The notes beneath the pieces are model-generated. The model had not been told where the DNA came from, did not search any database, and saw nothing but the letters and a program-made list of their open reading frames with translations. From an uncultured Clostridia bacterium (lineage in GTDB: Bacteria; Bacillota; Clostridia; Oscillospirales; Oscillospiraceae), in the NCBI GenBank assembly GCA_947173485.1, contig CAMWFH010000002.1, forward strand, positions 1 to 64,000: 64,000 bases of DNA, given 5' to 3'. Position numbers and translations under genes: made by a program. The number at the start of each line of letters is the position of its first letter. Position 1 is the stretch's first letter. This document shows positions 45,065 through 55,023 of this stretch, piece after piece.

Positions 45065-45663
45065 AAGATCCCTATGAGGTACTGCACATCTCCAGCACCG
45101 CCTCCGACGAGGAGGTCAAGAAGGCCTACCGGGAGCTGGCCCGGAAGTACCATCCCGACAACTACCACGACAACCCTCTGGCGGACCTGGCCCAGGAGAA
45201 GATGAAGGAGATCAACGAGGCCTACGCCACCATCAACCGGATGCGGGAGGGGCGCAGCGGCGGCGCTGCCGCATCCTCCGGCTATGACAGGGGCTATTCC
45301 TCCCACAGCAGCGACCCCATGCTCCAGCAGGCCCGCGCCGCCGTGGCCCGGGGCAACATCGCCTACGCCGAGCGGCTGCTGGACGAGGCCCGGGAGCGCA
45401 GCGCGGAGTGGTACTTCCTCAAGGGCGGCATCTGCTTCCGGCGGGGCTGGATGGACGAGGCCCTGCGCTACATCCAGACGGCCTGCCAGATGGAGCCGGG
45501 GAACCAGGAGTACCGGCAGGCCCTGGAGATGCTCCAGGGCAGCGGCTACCGCCCCAGTAAGTATGATGTCTACTCCACCAACTGCGGCGGGCTGGAGATG
45601 TGCTGCGCTCAGCTGGCGTGTATGTCCGGCGGATGTTATATATGTCCCTGTTTTTGTATATAA
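45061..45663 (+). CDS. DnaJ-domain protein with Cys-rich C-terminus, 200 aa
   Basis: A J-domain co-chaperone-like protein. The J domain is at 1-62 with the HPD motif in [10 protein letters not shown]; a Ser/Gly linker follows, then TPR-like helices (about 85-160: [33 protein letters not shown]). The last 30 residues hold eight Cys ([21 protein letters not shown]), which may bind metal or a membrane. It is coupled to the DUF5685 gene upstream. No DnaK is adjacent; the client is unknown. Confidence 0.85.
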   Translation: MKDPYEVLHISSTASDEEVKKAYRELARKYHPDNYHDNPLADLAQEKMKEINEAYATINRMREGRSGGAAASSGYDRGYSSHSSDPMLQQARAAVARGNIAYAERLLDEARERSAEWYFLKGGICFRRGWMDEALRYIQTACQMEPGNQEYRQALEMLQGSGYRPSKYDVYSTNCGGLEMCCAQLACMSGGCYICPCFCI

Positions 45664-45681
45664 AAGGAGGAGAGATCGGGT

Positions 45682-46560
45682 ATGATCAGGAGCATGACCG
45701 GCTATGGCCGGGCCAGAGAGACGGTCAACGGCCGGGATATCACGGTGGAGGTCCGCAGCGTCAATAACCGCTACTTAGACTGCGCCGTCAAGATGCCCCG
45801 GGCCTATCTGTTCGCGGAGGACGCGGTCAAGTCCCTTATCCAGCGGGCGGCGGCCCGTGGGAAGGTGGACGTGTTCATCTCGGTGGACGCCGCCGGGGCC
45901 AATGAGATCGTGGTGTCCGTGGACCAGCCCCTGGCGGCGGCCTATCTGGAGGCGGTCCGGTCCATCGGCGGCGCCCTGGGCCTGGACGCGGGCGTCTCCG
46001 CCCTCCAGATCGCCCGGCTGCCCGATGTCCTCACCCTCTCCAAGGCGGAGGAGGACGTGGAGAGCCTGACCGGGGACCTGTGCGCCGTGCTGGAGGAGGC
46101 CCTGGCGGCCTATACCCGGATGCGGGAGACCGAGGGGGCGCGCCTGGCGGCGGATATCCTAGGCCGGCTTGACACCATCGAGGCCCTGGTGGCCAAGGTG
46201 GAGGTCCGCTCCCCCCAGACGGTGGCGGAGTACCGGGCCAAGCTGCTGGAGCGGATGCAGGAGGTGCTGGAGAGCGCTTCCATCGATGAGAGCCGCATCC
46301 TCACCGAAGCGGCCCTCTTTGCTGACAAGGTGGCGGTGGACGAGGAGACCGTCCGCCTGCGCAGCCACCTAGGCCAGCTGCGGGAGATGCTCCAGAGCAG
46401 CGGGAGCATCGGACGGAAGCTGGATTTTTTGATCCAGGAGGTCAACCGGGAGTGCAACACCATCGGCTCCAAGGCCAGCGACATCGAGATTGCCAGATAT
46501 GTGGTGGACCTGAAGGCCGAGGTGGAGAAGATCCGGGAGCAGGTGCAGAACATCGAGTGA
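45682..46560 (+). CDS. yicC: YicC/YloC family endoribonuclease-like protein, 292 aa
   Basis: A conserved RNA-processing factor that can cleave sRNAs in E. coli. It starts with the signature [13 protein letters not shown] and has [15 protein letters not shown]; the C-terminal domain has [20 protein letters not shown] and [20 protein letters not shown]. It is the usual neighbour of remA-gmk-rpoZ in Firmicutes, as here. RBS AAGGAGGAGAG. Confidence 0.93.
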   Translation: MIRSMTGYGRARETVNGRDITVEVRSVNNRYLDCAVKMPRAYLFAEDAVKSLIQRAAARGKVDVFISVDAAGANEIVVSVDQPLAAAYLEAVRSIGGALGLDAGVSALQIARLPDVLTLSKAEEDVESLTGDLCAVLEEALAAYTRMRETEGARLAADILGRLDTIEALVAKVEVRSPQTVAEYRAKLLERMQEVLESASIDESRILTEAALFADKVAVDEETVRLRSHLGQLREMLQSSGSIGRKLDFLIQEVNRECNTIGSKASDIEIARYVVDLKAEVEKIREQVQNIE

Positions 46561-46591
46561 GAGAGACTGTGTGGAGAGGAGGGAGGCCGGG

Positions 46592-46861
46592 ATGGAGTTC
46601 GTCAGCATCGGCTACGGCGGCATCGTGGCGGCGGACCGCCTGATCGCGGTGGTCAGTCCGGAGTCGGCGCCGGTCAAGCGGCTCGTCACCGAGGCGCGGG
46701 AGCGCAGTATGCTCATCGACGCCACCTTTGGCCGCAAGACCCGGGCGGTCCTGGTGATGGACAGCGACCATGTGATCCTGTCCGGCCTGCCCTTGGAGAA
46801 GCTGGCGCCCCGGTTCGGGGCCGCCATCGGGGCGTGGGAGGAGGAAACGCATGGCGAATAA
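46592..46861 (+). CDS. remA: RemA-family regulator (DUF370), 89 aa
   Basis: A small DNA-binding protein; in B. subtilis RemA activates matrix genes and acts as a nucleoid-type regulator. [20 protein letters not shown] and the Arg-rich [16 protein letters not shown] are the family pattern. The start at 46592 matches the family N-terminus (EFVSIGYGG) and follows GGAGGGAGG; the frame opens 7 codons earlier. It overlaps gmk by 11 bases. Confidence 0.9.
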   Translation: MEFVSIGYGGIVAADRLIAVVSPESAPVKRLVTEARERSMLIDATFGRKTRAVLVMDSDHVILSGLPLEKLAPRFGAAIGAWEEETHGE

Positions 46862-47465
46862 GGGAAAGACGTTTATCATCGCGGGGCCCTCGGGCGTAGG
46901 GAAGGGCACTATCATCGACCGGTTGTTCAAGGTGCAGCCAGACCTGTATTTTTCGGTCTCCGCCACCACCCGGGCCCCCCGGCCCGGTGAGCAGGACGGG
47001 GTCCACTACCACTTCTTGACCCGGGAGCAGTTCGCCAGCTGGATCGAGGAGGGGGCCTTTTTGGAGTACGCGGAGTTCGTGGGCAACTTCTACGGCACCC
47101 CCAAGCGGTATGTGGACGAGGCCATGGCCGCCGGGCGGGACGTGATCCTGGATATCGAGGTCCAGGGGGCGGAGCTGGTCCACCGCCAGCGGCCGGAGAC
47201 GGTGCGGATCTTCGTGGCCCCGCCCTCCTGGGAGGAGCTGGAGCGCCGGCTCCTCCACCGGGGAACAGAGGACCCGGAGAAGGTCCGCGGCCGCCTGATC
47301 CGCAGCCGGGAGGAGTTCCTGCTGGCCCGCTACTACGACTACCTGGTGATCAACAACGATTTAGACCGGGCGGTGGAGGAGATCCGGGCCATCATGATGG
47401 CGGAGCACTGCCGGGCCGGCGACCGCTACGACAGCTTAGGCTCCGTCCTGCGGGAGCCGGTATAA
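46851..47465 (+). CDS. gmk: guanylate kinase, 204 aa
   Basis: Phosphorylates GMP to GDP. P-loop [10 protein letters not shown] (about 11-20), then [20 protein letters not shown] and the GMP-binding [15 protein letters not shown]; lid and [16 protein letters not shown] region follow ([16 protein letters not shown]). Length is typical. It overlaps remA and precedes rpoZ by 80 bases. Confidence 0.96.
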   Translation: MANKGKTFIIAGPSGVGKGTIIDRLFKVQPDLYFSVSATTRAPRPGEQDGVHYHFLTREQFASWIEEGAFLEYAEFVGNFYGTPKRYVDEAMAAGRDVILDIEVQGAELVHRQRPETVRIFVAPPSWEELERRLLHRGTEDPEKVRGRLIRSREEFLLARYYDYLVINNDLDRAVEEIRAIMMAEHCRAGDRYDSLGSVLREPV

Positions 47466-47546
47466 AGGGCCCCTGGCGGGCCATCAAAGCGCGTATATCG
47501 TGGTAACATTTTTTATAGCTATGTGTGAGAAAGGAAGTCGATCGTT

Positions 47547-47768
47547 ATGATGCTGTATCCCCCTATGAGCCAACTGACTACCAATGTGCCCAACCGTTAC
47601 CTGCTGGTGAACGTGGTGGCCCGCCGGGCCCGCCAGCTCTCCCAGGAGGCGGAGATCTTAGGCGAGCCCCTGGACGAGAAGAGCGTCACCATGGCCATCG
47701 AAGAGGTGGCTGACGGGAAGCTGTCCGTGGCGGCGGCGGACGTGGCGATCCGAAACGTGGAGGCGTGA
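47547..47768 (+). CDS. rpoZ: RNA polymerase omega subunit, 73 aa
   Basis: Assembly subunit of RNA polymerase. NRYLLVNVVARRARQLSQEA and KSVTMAIEEVADGKL are family segments; the protein is short as in Firmicutes. ATG codons at 47547 and 47550 follow AAAGGAAG. It sits between gmk and priA, as usual. Confidence 0.93.
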   Translation: MMLYPPMSQLTTNVPNRYLLVNVVARRARQLSQEAEILGEPLDEKSVTMAIEEVADGKLSVAAADVAIRNVEA

Positions 47769-47791
47769 GGGACAAGAGCGAGGTGAGCGGG

Positions 47792-50284
47792 ATGGAGCAG
47801 GGAGCAGCCCAGGTGATGGTGCAGGGGGCAGCGCAGGCCAATGTGGCGAAGGTGGCGGTAGCGGCGGTGCCCTACGCCATCGACAAGCCCTATGACTATC
47901 TGATCCCCGGTCCCCTCCGGGACAAGCTCCAGGCCGGGATGCGGGTCACCGTGCCCTTTGGCCGGGGGAACAAGCTCTCGGAGGCCATGGTCCTGGGCAC
48001 GGTCCCCCTGGAGGAGACCGGGGACCTCAAGTCCGTCACCGCCCTGCTGGATGAGGAGCCGGTGCTGGACAGCGAGGGCATCCGCCTGGCGCTGTGGATG
48101 CGGGAGCGCTACTTCTGCACCCTCTTCGAGGCGGTGCGGACCATCCTGCCGGCGGGGCTCTGGTACCGTATCCAGTCGTACTGGCGCATCCTGCCGGACC
48201 GGCCGGCGGAGGAGCTGCTGAAGAACAAGCCGAAGGCGGCCCTGGTCTACCAGTCCCTGGAGGTCCGGGGGGGCGAGGCCGAGGTGGAGGCCCTCAAGCT
48301 CCGCCACGGCACCGGCGTCACCGCCATCCTGAAGGAGCTGGAGGCCCTGGGGCTGGTGGAGCAGGAGGTGGACACCTCCCGGCGGGTGCGGGACAAGATG
48401 GTCCAGCGGGTCCGCCTGGCCATCCCACCGGAGGAGGCCCTGGCCGAGGCGGAGGCCAAGCGCCGGTCGGCCCCTCTGCGCTATGAGGTGGTCAAGCTCC
48501 TCTGCGCCGCCGGCAGCGGCTTGGTCTCCGAGATCTGCTACTTCACCGGCGCCTCCCGGGCCACCATCCGGGGCCTGGTCAAGGCGGGGGTCTGCGTGGC
48601 GGTGCCGGAGGAGGCTTATCGGGTCCCCTGGCGGGCCGCCCTCCGGGAGGGGGAGCCCATCCAGCTGAACGGGGAGCAGGAGCGAGCTTTCTCCGGCATC
48701 ATGGAGCAGTTCCGGTCGGGCAAGCCCACCTGCTCCCTTCTCTATGGCGTCACCGGCAGCGGCAAGACTCTGGTGTATATCCGCCTCCTCCAGGAGGTGG
48801 TGAAGGCGGGCCGGCAGGGGATGATCCTGGTCCCGGAGATCGCCCTCACCCCCCAGATGATGGAGCGCTTCTCCGCCTACTTCGGCGACCGGGTGGTCAT
48901 GCTCCACAGCGCCCTGAAGGTGAGCGAGCGCTACGACCAGTGGAAGCGGATCCGCCGGGGGGAGGTGGACATCGTCCTGGGCACCCGCAGCGCGGTCTTT
49001 GCCCCCCTGGACAAGCTGGGCATGATCATCCTGGACGAGGAACACGAGGCCAGCTACCAGTCGGAGAGCCAGCCTCGCTACCACGCCCGGGACATCGCCA
49101 AGTTCCGGTGCAGCCGGGCCGGGGCCGCCCTGGTGCTGGGCTCGGCCACCCCCGCGGTGGACAGCGCCTGGCAGGCCAAGCGGGGGGTCTACCACCTCTT
49201 CTCCATCGAGAGCCGCTACAACGCCCAGCCCCTGCCTCAGGTGATCATAGCGGATATGCGCCAGGAGCTGCGGCGGGGCCGGGGCCGGGCCATCGGCCAG
49301 GTCCTCCGGGAGGAGCTGCGGCAGAACCTCCAGGCGGGGGAGCAGAGCATCCTGTTCCTGAACCGCCGGGGCAACAGCCACCGGGTGGTCTGCATCGAGT
49401 GCGGCGCGGTGCCCCAGTGCCCCAGGTGCAGCGTGCCCCTGACCTACCACAGCGCCAACCGGCGGCTCATGTGCCACTACTGCGGCTACTCCCAGCCCTT
49501 CGATGAGCTGTGCGAGGAGTGCGCCGGTCCCGTGAAGTATATCGGCGCGGGGACCCAGAAGGTGGAGGAGGAGCTGGCGGAGCTGTTCCCCGGGACGGAG
49601 ATCCTGCGGATGGACGCGGACACCGCCGCGGGACGCCACGAGAAGCTCCTGCACACCTTCGTACAGAAGAAGATCCCCATCCTCTTGGGGACCCAGATGG
49701 TGGCCAAGGGGCTGGATTTTGAGAACGTCACCCTGGTAGGGGTGCTGGCGGCGGATATGTCCCTCTATATGGACCACTATCTGGCCGGGGAGCGGACCTT
49801 CGACCTGCTGACCCAGGTGGTGGGCCGGGCCGGCCGGGGGGAGAAGAAGGGCCGTGCGGTGATCCAGACCTACACCCCCGACAACGAGGTCATCGCCTGC
49901 GCCGCCCGGCAGGACTACCGCACCTTCCTCCGGGGGGAGCTGCGCCTGCGCCGGGACCGGCACTGTCCCCCCTTTGCCGATATGTTCACTCTGACCGTGT
50001 CCGGCCGGCAGGAGGGGGAGGTCATTCGGGCCTCCGCCCAGCTGCGCGACGGCCTCCGGCAGGCCCTGCGCTATCCCAGCGCCGCCAATATGGCGGTGGA
50101 GCTGCTGGGACCGGCCCCGGCCCCCGTGGTCCGGGTGAACGACCGGTTCCGCTACCGTCTGTTTTGGGTGGGGCGCAACGACCACACCACCCGAGAGATC
50201 CTAGGCTACTACTTAAAGGCCTTCCAGGAGCAGCGGGAGAACCGCGCTCTGAGCTTGACCATCGACTGCAATACCATGGAATGA
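47792..50284 (+). CDS. priA: primosomal protein N' (replication restart helicase), 830 aa
   Basis: Restarts stalled forks. The N-terminal PriA DNA-binding part (DKPYDYLIPGPLRDKLQAGM) is followed by the helicase with Walker A YGVTGSGKTLVYI (about 325), DEEH box (LDEEHEASYQ) and GSATPAVDS. The zinc region has CIECGAVPQCPRCSVPL and CHYCGYSQ. Helicase motifs V and VI are present (GTQMVAKGLDFENVTLVGVL, QVVGRAGRG). ATG 47792 follows AGGTGAGCGGG; GTG 47765 overlapping rpoZ is an alternative. Confidence 0.96.
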   Translation: MEQGAAQVMVQGAAQANVAKVAVAAVPYAIDKPYDYLIPGPLRDKLQAGMRVTVPFGRGNKLSEAMVLGTVPLEETGDLKSVTALLDEEPVLDSEGIRLALWMRERYFCTLFEAVRTILPAGLWYRIQSYWRILPDRPAEELLKNKPKAALVYQSLEVRGGEAEVEALKLRHGTGVTAILKELEALGLVEQEVDTSRRVRDKMVQRVRLAIPPEEALAEAEAKRRSAPLRYEVVKLLCAAGSGLVSEICYFTGASRATIRGLVKAGVCVAVPEEAYRVPWRAALREGEPIQLNGEQERAFSGIMEQFRSGKPTCSLLYGVTGSGKTLVYIRLLQEVVKAGRQGMILVPEIALTPQMMERFSAYFGDRVVMLHSALKVSERYDQWKRIRRGEVDIVLGTRSAVFAPLDKLGMIILDEEHEASYQSESQPRYHARDIAKFRCSRAGAALVLGSATPAVDSAWQAKRGVYHLFSIESRYNAQPLPQVIIADMRQELRRGRGRAIGQVLREELRQNLQAGEQSILFLNRRGNSHRVVCIECGAVPQCPRCSVPLTYHSANRRLMCHYCGYSQPFDELCEECAGPVKYIGAGTQKVEEELAELFPGTEILRMDADTAAGRHEKLLHTFVQKKIPILLGTQMVAKGLDFENVTLVGVLAADMSLYMDHYLAGERTFDLLTQVVGRAGRGEKKGRAVIQTYTPDNEVIACAARQDYRTFLRGELRLRRDRHCPPFADMFTLTVSGRQEGEVIRASAQLRDGLRQALRYPSAANMAVELLGPAPAPVVRVNDRFRYRLFWVGRNDHTTREILGYYLKAFQEQRENRALSLTIDCNTME

Positions 50285-50403
50285 TCCGCAAGCGGCAAGA
50301 TCGCCTATTTTTTGCGGCGTCTATGGACTATGATACAGAAAAAGAACGTTCCGTCCCCTTTGTGACCGCCGGGGACCGGAGAAAAAATGAGGAGTGAAGG
50401 GCA

Positions 50404-50904
50404 ATGGCGATTCGTAGGGTCGTCCTCCAGGGCGACGAGATCTTGGAAAAGGTGTGCCGTCCGGTGACGGATTTCAACCGGCGGCTGCATATCCTGCTGG
50501 ACGATATGGCGGATACCCTGGTGGAGGCCAACGGCGCGGGCCTGGCCGCCCCCCAGGTGGGCATCCTCCGCCGGGCGGTGATCGTGTTCGACGACGAGGA
50601 GGAGATCCTGGAGCTGATCAACCCGGAGATCGTCAGCGCCTCCGGGGAGCAGACCGGGGTGGAGGGCTGCCTGAGCCTGCCGGGGAAGTGGGGCATGGTC
50701 ACGCGGCCCGACCATGTCCGGGTCCGGGCCCAGGACCGGTTCGGCCGCTGGTTCGAGACCGAGGGAGAGGGCCTGACGGCCCGGGCCTTCTGCCATGAGA
50801 TCGACCACCTGGACGGCCACCTCTTCGCCGAGCATATCGACCGCTTCCTCACCGAGGAGGAGGTAGAGGCCTACTTTCGGGAGCTTGAGGAGGGGAACGG
50901 GTGA
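50404..50904 (+). CDS. def: peptide deformylase, 166 aa
   Basis: Removes N-formyl groups from new proteins. Motif 1 GAGLAAPQVG (about 47), motif 2 EGCLSLPG (about 94), motif 3 CHEIDHLDG (about 137), together the Fe/Zn site. The length fits type 1. Its stop overlaps the fmt start (GTGA). Confidence 0.97.
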   Translation: MAIRRVVLQGDEILEKVCRPVTDFNRRLHILLDDMADTLVEANGAGLAAPQVGILRRAVIVFDDEEEILELINPEIVSASGEQTGVEGCLSLPGKWGMVTRPDHVRVRAQDRFGRWFETEGEGLTARAFCHEIDHLDGHLFAEHIDRFLTEEEVEAYFRELEEGNG

Positions 50905-51818
50905 ACATCGTCTTTATGGGCACGCCGGCCTTCGCGGTGCCCTCCCTGGAGCGGCTGGCGGCGGACGGGCACCGGATCGCCGCGGTGTTCACCCAGCCCG
51001 ACAAGCCCAAGGGCCGGGGCCACAAGCTGCTGCCGCCGCCGGTGAAGGTGTGCGCCCAGCAGCTGGGAGCGCCGGTATACCAGCCGGAGACCCTGCGGGA
51101 CGGCCAGGCGGCGGCGCTCCTCCGGGAGCTGGCGCCGGAGCTGATCGTGGTGGCGGCCTATGGCAAGCTGCTGCCGGAGGAGATCCTGGCCCTGCCCCCC
51201 CTGGGGTGCATCAACGTCCACTCCTCCCTGCTGCCCCGCTACCGGGGAGCGGCCCCCATCCACTGGGCGATCCTGAACGGGGAGCGGGAGACCGGGGTCT
51301 CCATCATGTATATGGCCAAGGAGCTGGACGCCGGCGATGTGATCCTGCAGCGCGCCACCCCCATCGGGGACCAGGAGGACGCCCAGGCCCTGACGGCCCG
51401 GCTGGCGGAGCTGGGCGCGGCGGCTGTCAGCGAGGCGGCGGCGGCCCTGGCGGCAGGAAAAGCTGAACGCACCCCCCAGGACGAGAGCCAGGTGACCTAC
51501 GCCCCCCTGCTGGACAAGAGCCTCTCCCTGGTGGATTGGAGCAGGAGCGCCCACGAGATCTCCTGCCAGATCCGGGGCTTACAGCCCTGGCCCTGCGCAA
51601 CGACGGACGCGATCACCGGGGACTATATCAAGCTCTTCGCCGCGGTGGAGACGGGGGAGGCCACCGGGGCCTATCCCGGCGTCATCGTGCGGGCGGGGAA
51701 GGCGGGGATTGACTTCGCCTGCGGCGATGGGCGCGTCCTCCGGGTCACGGAGCTGCAGGCGCCCGGGAGCCGGCGGATGACGGCGGACGCCTACCTGCGG
51801 GGCAACCCCCTGGGATGA
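50901..51818 (+). CDS. fmt: methionyl-tRNA formyltransferase, 305 aa
   Basis: Formylates initiator Met-tRNA. MNIVFMGTPAFAVPSLERL, KPKGRGHKLLPPPVK (flexible loop) and INVHSSLLPRYRGAAPIHWA with catalytic Asn/His/Asp region, then GDVILQ. The GTG at 50901 overlaps the stop of def, so the pair is co-translated, the classic def-fmt arrangement. Confidence 0.97.
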   Translation: MNIVFMGTPAFAVPSLERLAADGHRIAAVFTQPDKPKGRGHKLLPPPVKVCAQQLGAPVYQPETLRDGQAAALLRELAPELIVVAAYGKLLPEEILALPPLGCINVHSSLLPRYRGAAPIHWAILNGERETGVSIMYMAKELDAGDVILQRATPIGDQEDAQALTARLAELGAAAVSEAAAALAAGKAERTPQDESQVTYAPLLDKSLSLVDWSRSAHEISCQIRGLQPWPCATTDAITGDYIKLFAAVETGEATGAYPGVIVRAGKAGIDFACGDGRVLRVTELQAPGSRRMTADAYLRGNPLG

Positions 51819-51899
51819 TCCCGGTATGATATGCCGGTATGGCGGCATGATAGGATGATGTTGTGTCGTGGGTAGGGGGAGATAGGAAGGAGCGTCTCT

Positions 51900-52610
51900 A
51901 TGTACTTTTATACCGACCCTCTGTATCTGATCCTGCTGGTCCCCGTGCTGCTGCTCAGCCTCTATGCCCAGGCCAAGGTCAGCGGGAACTACCGCAAGTA
52001 CGGGCAGATCCGCAACAGCCGGGGCCTCACCGGCGCCCAGGCCGCCCAGGAGGTGCTGCGGAGCCACGGTGTCTACGATGTGCGCATCGAGCGGGTGGCC
52101 GGCGACCTGACGGACCACTACGACCCCCGGACCAATGTGATCCGCCTCTCCAATGGGGTCTACGGCAGTCCCAGCATCGCGGCGGTGGGCATCGCCGCCC
52201 ATGAGGCGGGCCACGCCGTCCAGTACGCGGTACACTACGCCCCGGTGCGCCTGCGCATGGCGATCCTGCCGGCCACCCAGATCGGGTCCCAGTTCGGCAT
52301 CATCGCCCTGATGCTGGGCATCCTGCTCTACTGGGAGCCGTTGTTCCTCCTAGGGCTGGTGCTGTTCTCCCTCACCACGGTGTTCCAGCTGATCACCCTG
52401 CCGGTGGAGTTCAACGCCTCCCGCCGGGCCATGGCCACCATCCGGGACCGGGACCTGCTCTCCGGTGAGGAGGCCGCGGGGGCCCGGAAGGTCCTGACGG
52501 CGGCGGCGCTGACCTATGTGGCGGCGCTGCTGATGTCTGTTTTGCAGCTGCTGCGCTATATCATGGCCTTTGCCGGCAGCGGCCAGCGGCGAAATGGAGG
52601 GAGAAGATGA
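51900..52610 (+). CDS. zinc metallopeptidase, YugP family, 236 aa
   Basis: A membrane-bound putative protease. The zinc motif is HEAGHAVQ (about 101-108), with an N-terminal span (YLILLVPVLLLSLYAQA) and two to three further spans (about 138-165 and 205-225). VFQLITLPVEFNASRRA is the family C-terminal segment. It starts after GAAGGAGCG and its end overlaps rsmB by 4 bases, the usual place in Clostridia. The substrate is not known. Confidence 0.9.
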   Translation: MYFYTDPLYLILLVPVLLLSLYAQAKVSGNYRKYGQIRNSRGLTGAQAAQEVLRSHGVYDVRIERVAGDLTDHYDPRTNVIRLSNGVYGSPSIAAVGIAAHEAGHAVQYAVHYAPVRLRMAILPATQIGSQFGIIALMLGILLYWEPLFLLGLVLFSLTTVFQLITLPVEFNASRRAMATIRDRDLLSGEEAAGARKVLTAAALTYVAALLMSVLQLLRYIMAFAGSGQRRNGGRR

Positions 52611-53908
52611 CGGGCCGGGACGCCCGGGAGGCGGCGCTGGAGGTCCTGACCGCTTGCCGGTGGGCGGAGGCCTGGGCGGACGGCGGGGTGAAGCGGGCCG
52701 TAAGGGGCATGGACCCCCGGGACGCGGCCCTGACGGCCCGCCTGGTCTACGGGGTCCTGCAAAACAGGGCCCTCCTGGACTTCTATATCACCGCCTGCTG
52801 CACCCAGCGGGCGGACAAGCTGGAGCCGGTGATTCGGGATATCCTGCGCATCGGGGCCTACCAGCTGCTGTTCTTGGACAAGATCCCCGCCAGCGCGGCG
52901 GTGGACCGGGCGGTGGAGATGGCCAAGGCCCACCGCCGGCCCAGGGCCGCCGGGATGGTCAACGCGGTCCTGCGGAACATGGACCGGAGCCGGGCCGCCC
53001 TGCCCCAGCCGAAGGACCTGCCCACCCGCTACAGCCACCCCAAGTGGCTGGTGGACCGGCTGACCGGCCTGCTGGGGCGGCAGGAGGCGGAGGCGTTTTT
53101 GGCTGCCAACAACAGCCAGCCCCCCACGGCGGTGCAGGTGGCTACTCTGCGGAGCGATGGGGCGGCCCTGCGGGCGTCCCTGGAGGGCCAGGGGGTCACC
53201 GTGGAGGCCCACCCCTGGCTGGAGGGGTGCTTCCTGCTGTCCGGGACCGGGGACCTGGAGGGCCTGGAGGCTTTCCAGGCGGGGGCCTTCTACGTCCAGG
53301 ACCCGGCGGGCCGGCTGGCCGTCGCCGCGGCGGAGATCCGGCCTGGGATGGACGTGCTGGACCTGTGCGCCGCCCCCGGCGGGAAGTCCTTCGCCGCCGC
53401 CATGGCGATGGAGGACCGGGGGCGTATCCTGGCCCGCGACATCTACCCCCACAAGCTGTCCCTGCTCCAGGCGGGGGCGGAGCGGCTGGGCATCACCTGC
53501 CTGGAGACGGCCCTAGGGGACGCCAGGGACTGCGCCGGACTGGGGCAGTTCGACCGGGTGCTGTGCGACGTGCCCTGCTCGGGCTTGGGGGTCATCCGCA
53601 AGAAGCCGGATATCCGCTACAAGCGGCCCGAGGAGCTGAAGGATTTGCCGGCGGTCCAGCTGGCGATCCTACAGGCGGCGGCGGACCGGGTCCGGCCCGG
53701 CGGCGTGCTGCTGTACACCACCTGTACCGTCCTGCCGGAGGAGAACGAGGACGTGACCGGGGCCTTTTTGGAGGGCCGGGAGGACTTCGTCCGGGAGGCG
53801 TTCACCCTGCCGGACCCGGCGGGGGCGTGTCCGGGGCAGATCGTCCTGTGGCCCCAGCGCCACGGGACCGACGGCTTTTATATCTGCAAGCTCAGGAGAC
53901 AGGCTTGA
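52607..53908 (+). CDS. rsmB: 16S rRNA (cytosine967-C5) methyltransferase, 433 aa
   Basis: Methylates 16S rRNA C967. An N-terminal NusB-like domain (LTARLVYGVLQNRALLDFYI) precedes the SAM domain: LDLCAAPGGKSFAAAMAM (about 250), CDVPCSGLGVIRKKPDIRY with the catalytic Cys, and LLYTTCTVLPEENEDV with the second Cys. It overlaps the peptidase gene by 4 bases and precedes rlmN. Confidence 0.95.
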   Translation: MTGRDAREAALEVLTACRWAEAWADGGVKRAVRGMDPRDAALTARLVYGVLQNRALLDFYITACCTQRADKLEPVIRDILRIGAYQLLFLDKIPASAAVDRAVEMAKAHRRPRAAGMVNAVLRNMDRSRAALPQPKDLPTRYSHPKWLVDRLTGLLGRQEAEAFLAANNSQPPTAVQVATLRSDGAALRASLEGQGVTVEAHPWLEGCFLLSGTGDLEGLEAFQAGAFYVQDPAGRLAVAAAEIRPGMDVLDLCAAPGGKSFAAAMAMEDRGRILARDIYPHKLSLLQAGAERLGITCLETALGDARDCAGLGQFDRVLCDVPCSGLGVIRKKPDIRYKRPEELKDLPAVQLAILQAAADRVRPGGVLLYTTCTVLPEENEDVTGAFLEGREDFVREAFTLPDPAGACPGQIVLWPQRHGTDGFYICKLRRQA

Positions 53909-53961
53909 CTGCCATATACGAACGATATCCTAGGATAAGGAGATCAGATAAGGGAAGTGCC

Positions 53962-55023
53962 ATGACCGATATCAGATCGATGACTTTAGAGGAGCTGTCC
54001 GGCGAGATGCGCGCGATGGGACAGCCCGCCTTCCGGGCCGGGCAGATCTTCACCTGGCTCCACCGGGGGGCGGCCTCCTTCGAGGAGATGACCGACCTCT
54101 CCAAGCCCCTGCGGCAGCAGCTGGCGGAGCGGTACACGATCGCCGTCCCCCAGATCGCCCGGAAGCAGGTCTCCCAGGACGGGACGATCAAGTACTTATG
54201 GGAGCTGGCGGACGGGGCCTGCGTGGAGACGGTGCTGATGCGCTACCACCACGGCAACACCGTCTGCGTCTCCTCCCAGGTGGGCTGCCGGATGGGCTGC
54301 GCCTTCTGCGCCAGCACCATCGGTGGCAAGGTGCGGGACTTGGAGCCGGCGGAGATCTTGGACCAGGTCCTCTTTGCCCAGCTGGACAGCGGCGTAAAAG
54401 TAAACAACATCGTTTTGATGGGCATCGGCGAGCCCCTGGACAACCTGGACAACGTGCTGCGGTTCCTGGAGCTGGTGAACCACCCCAAGGGGATGAACAT
54501 CGGGATGCGGCATATCTCCCTGTCCACCTGCGGCCTGGTGCCGGGGATCGACGCCCTGGCGGAGCGGGACCTCCAGCTGACCCTTTCCGTGTCCCTCCAC
54601 GCACCGGACGACGAGACCCGGCGGCAGATCATGCCTGTGGACCGGGCCTACGATGTGAAGGCCCTGTTCGCCGCCTGCCACCGGTACTTCCAGAGGACCG
54701 GGCGGCGGATCTCCTTTGAGTATGCCATGATCGACGGGGTCAACGACTTCGACTGGCAGGCGGACCTGATCGCCCAGCGGCTGCGGGGGATGCCGGGCCA
54801 TGTGAACCTGATCCCCCTGAACGAGGTGGCCGAGAGCCGGCTGAAGCCCAGCCGGCGGCTGGCCGCCTTCCAGAGGCGGTTGGAGAAGAATGGCGTCACC
54901 GCCACCGTGCGGCGGAGCCTGGGCGGGGATATCGACGCCTCCTGCGGACAGCTCCGCCGGAAAGCGATAGAGGAAAAGGCTATGGAGGAAGGAGCGAGAA
55001 CGCCATGCAGGTCTGGGGATTGA
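53962..55023 (+). CDS. rlmN: 23S rRNA (adenine2503-C2) methyltransferase, 353 aa
   Basis: A radical-SAM enzyme that methylates A2503 of 23S rRNA and A37 of some tRNAs. The CxxxCxxC cluster is CRMGCAFCAST (about 109-119); the family start is GQPAFRAGQIFTWLHRG; the methyl-carrying Cys is near the end (ASCGQLRRK, about 335). The final 20 bases overlap the prpC start. The longer frame upstream is rsmB sequence in another frame. Confidence 0.95.
   Translation: MTDIRSMTLEELSGEMRAMGQPAFRAGQIFTWLHRGAASFEEMTDLSKPLRQQLAERYTIAVPQIARKQVSQDGTIKYLWELADGACVETVLMRYHHGNTVCVSSQVGCRMGCAFCASTIGGKVRDLEPAEILDQVLFAQLDSGVKVNNIVLMGIGEPLDNLDNVLRFLELVNHPKGMNIGMRHISLSTCGLVPGIDALAERDLQLTLSVSLHAPDDETRRQIMPVDRAYDVKALFAACHRYFQRTGRRISFEYAMIDGVNDFDWQADLIAQRLRGMPGHVNLIPLNEVAESRLKPSRRLAAFQRRLEKNGVTATVRRSLGGDIDASCGQLRRKAIEEKAMEEGARTPCRSGD

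Noticed and set aside
47597..50185. An 862-residue open frame antisense to priA
   Set aside because: Long antisense frames are expected in GC-rich DNA; the plus strand encodes a full PriA with all motifs, and the antisense product has no recognisable domain and no ribosome binding site.
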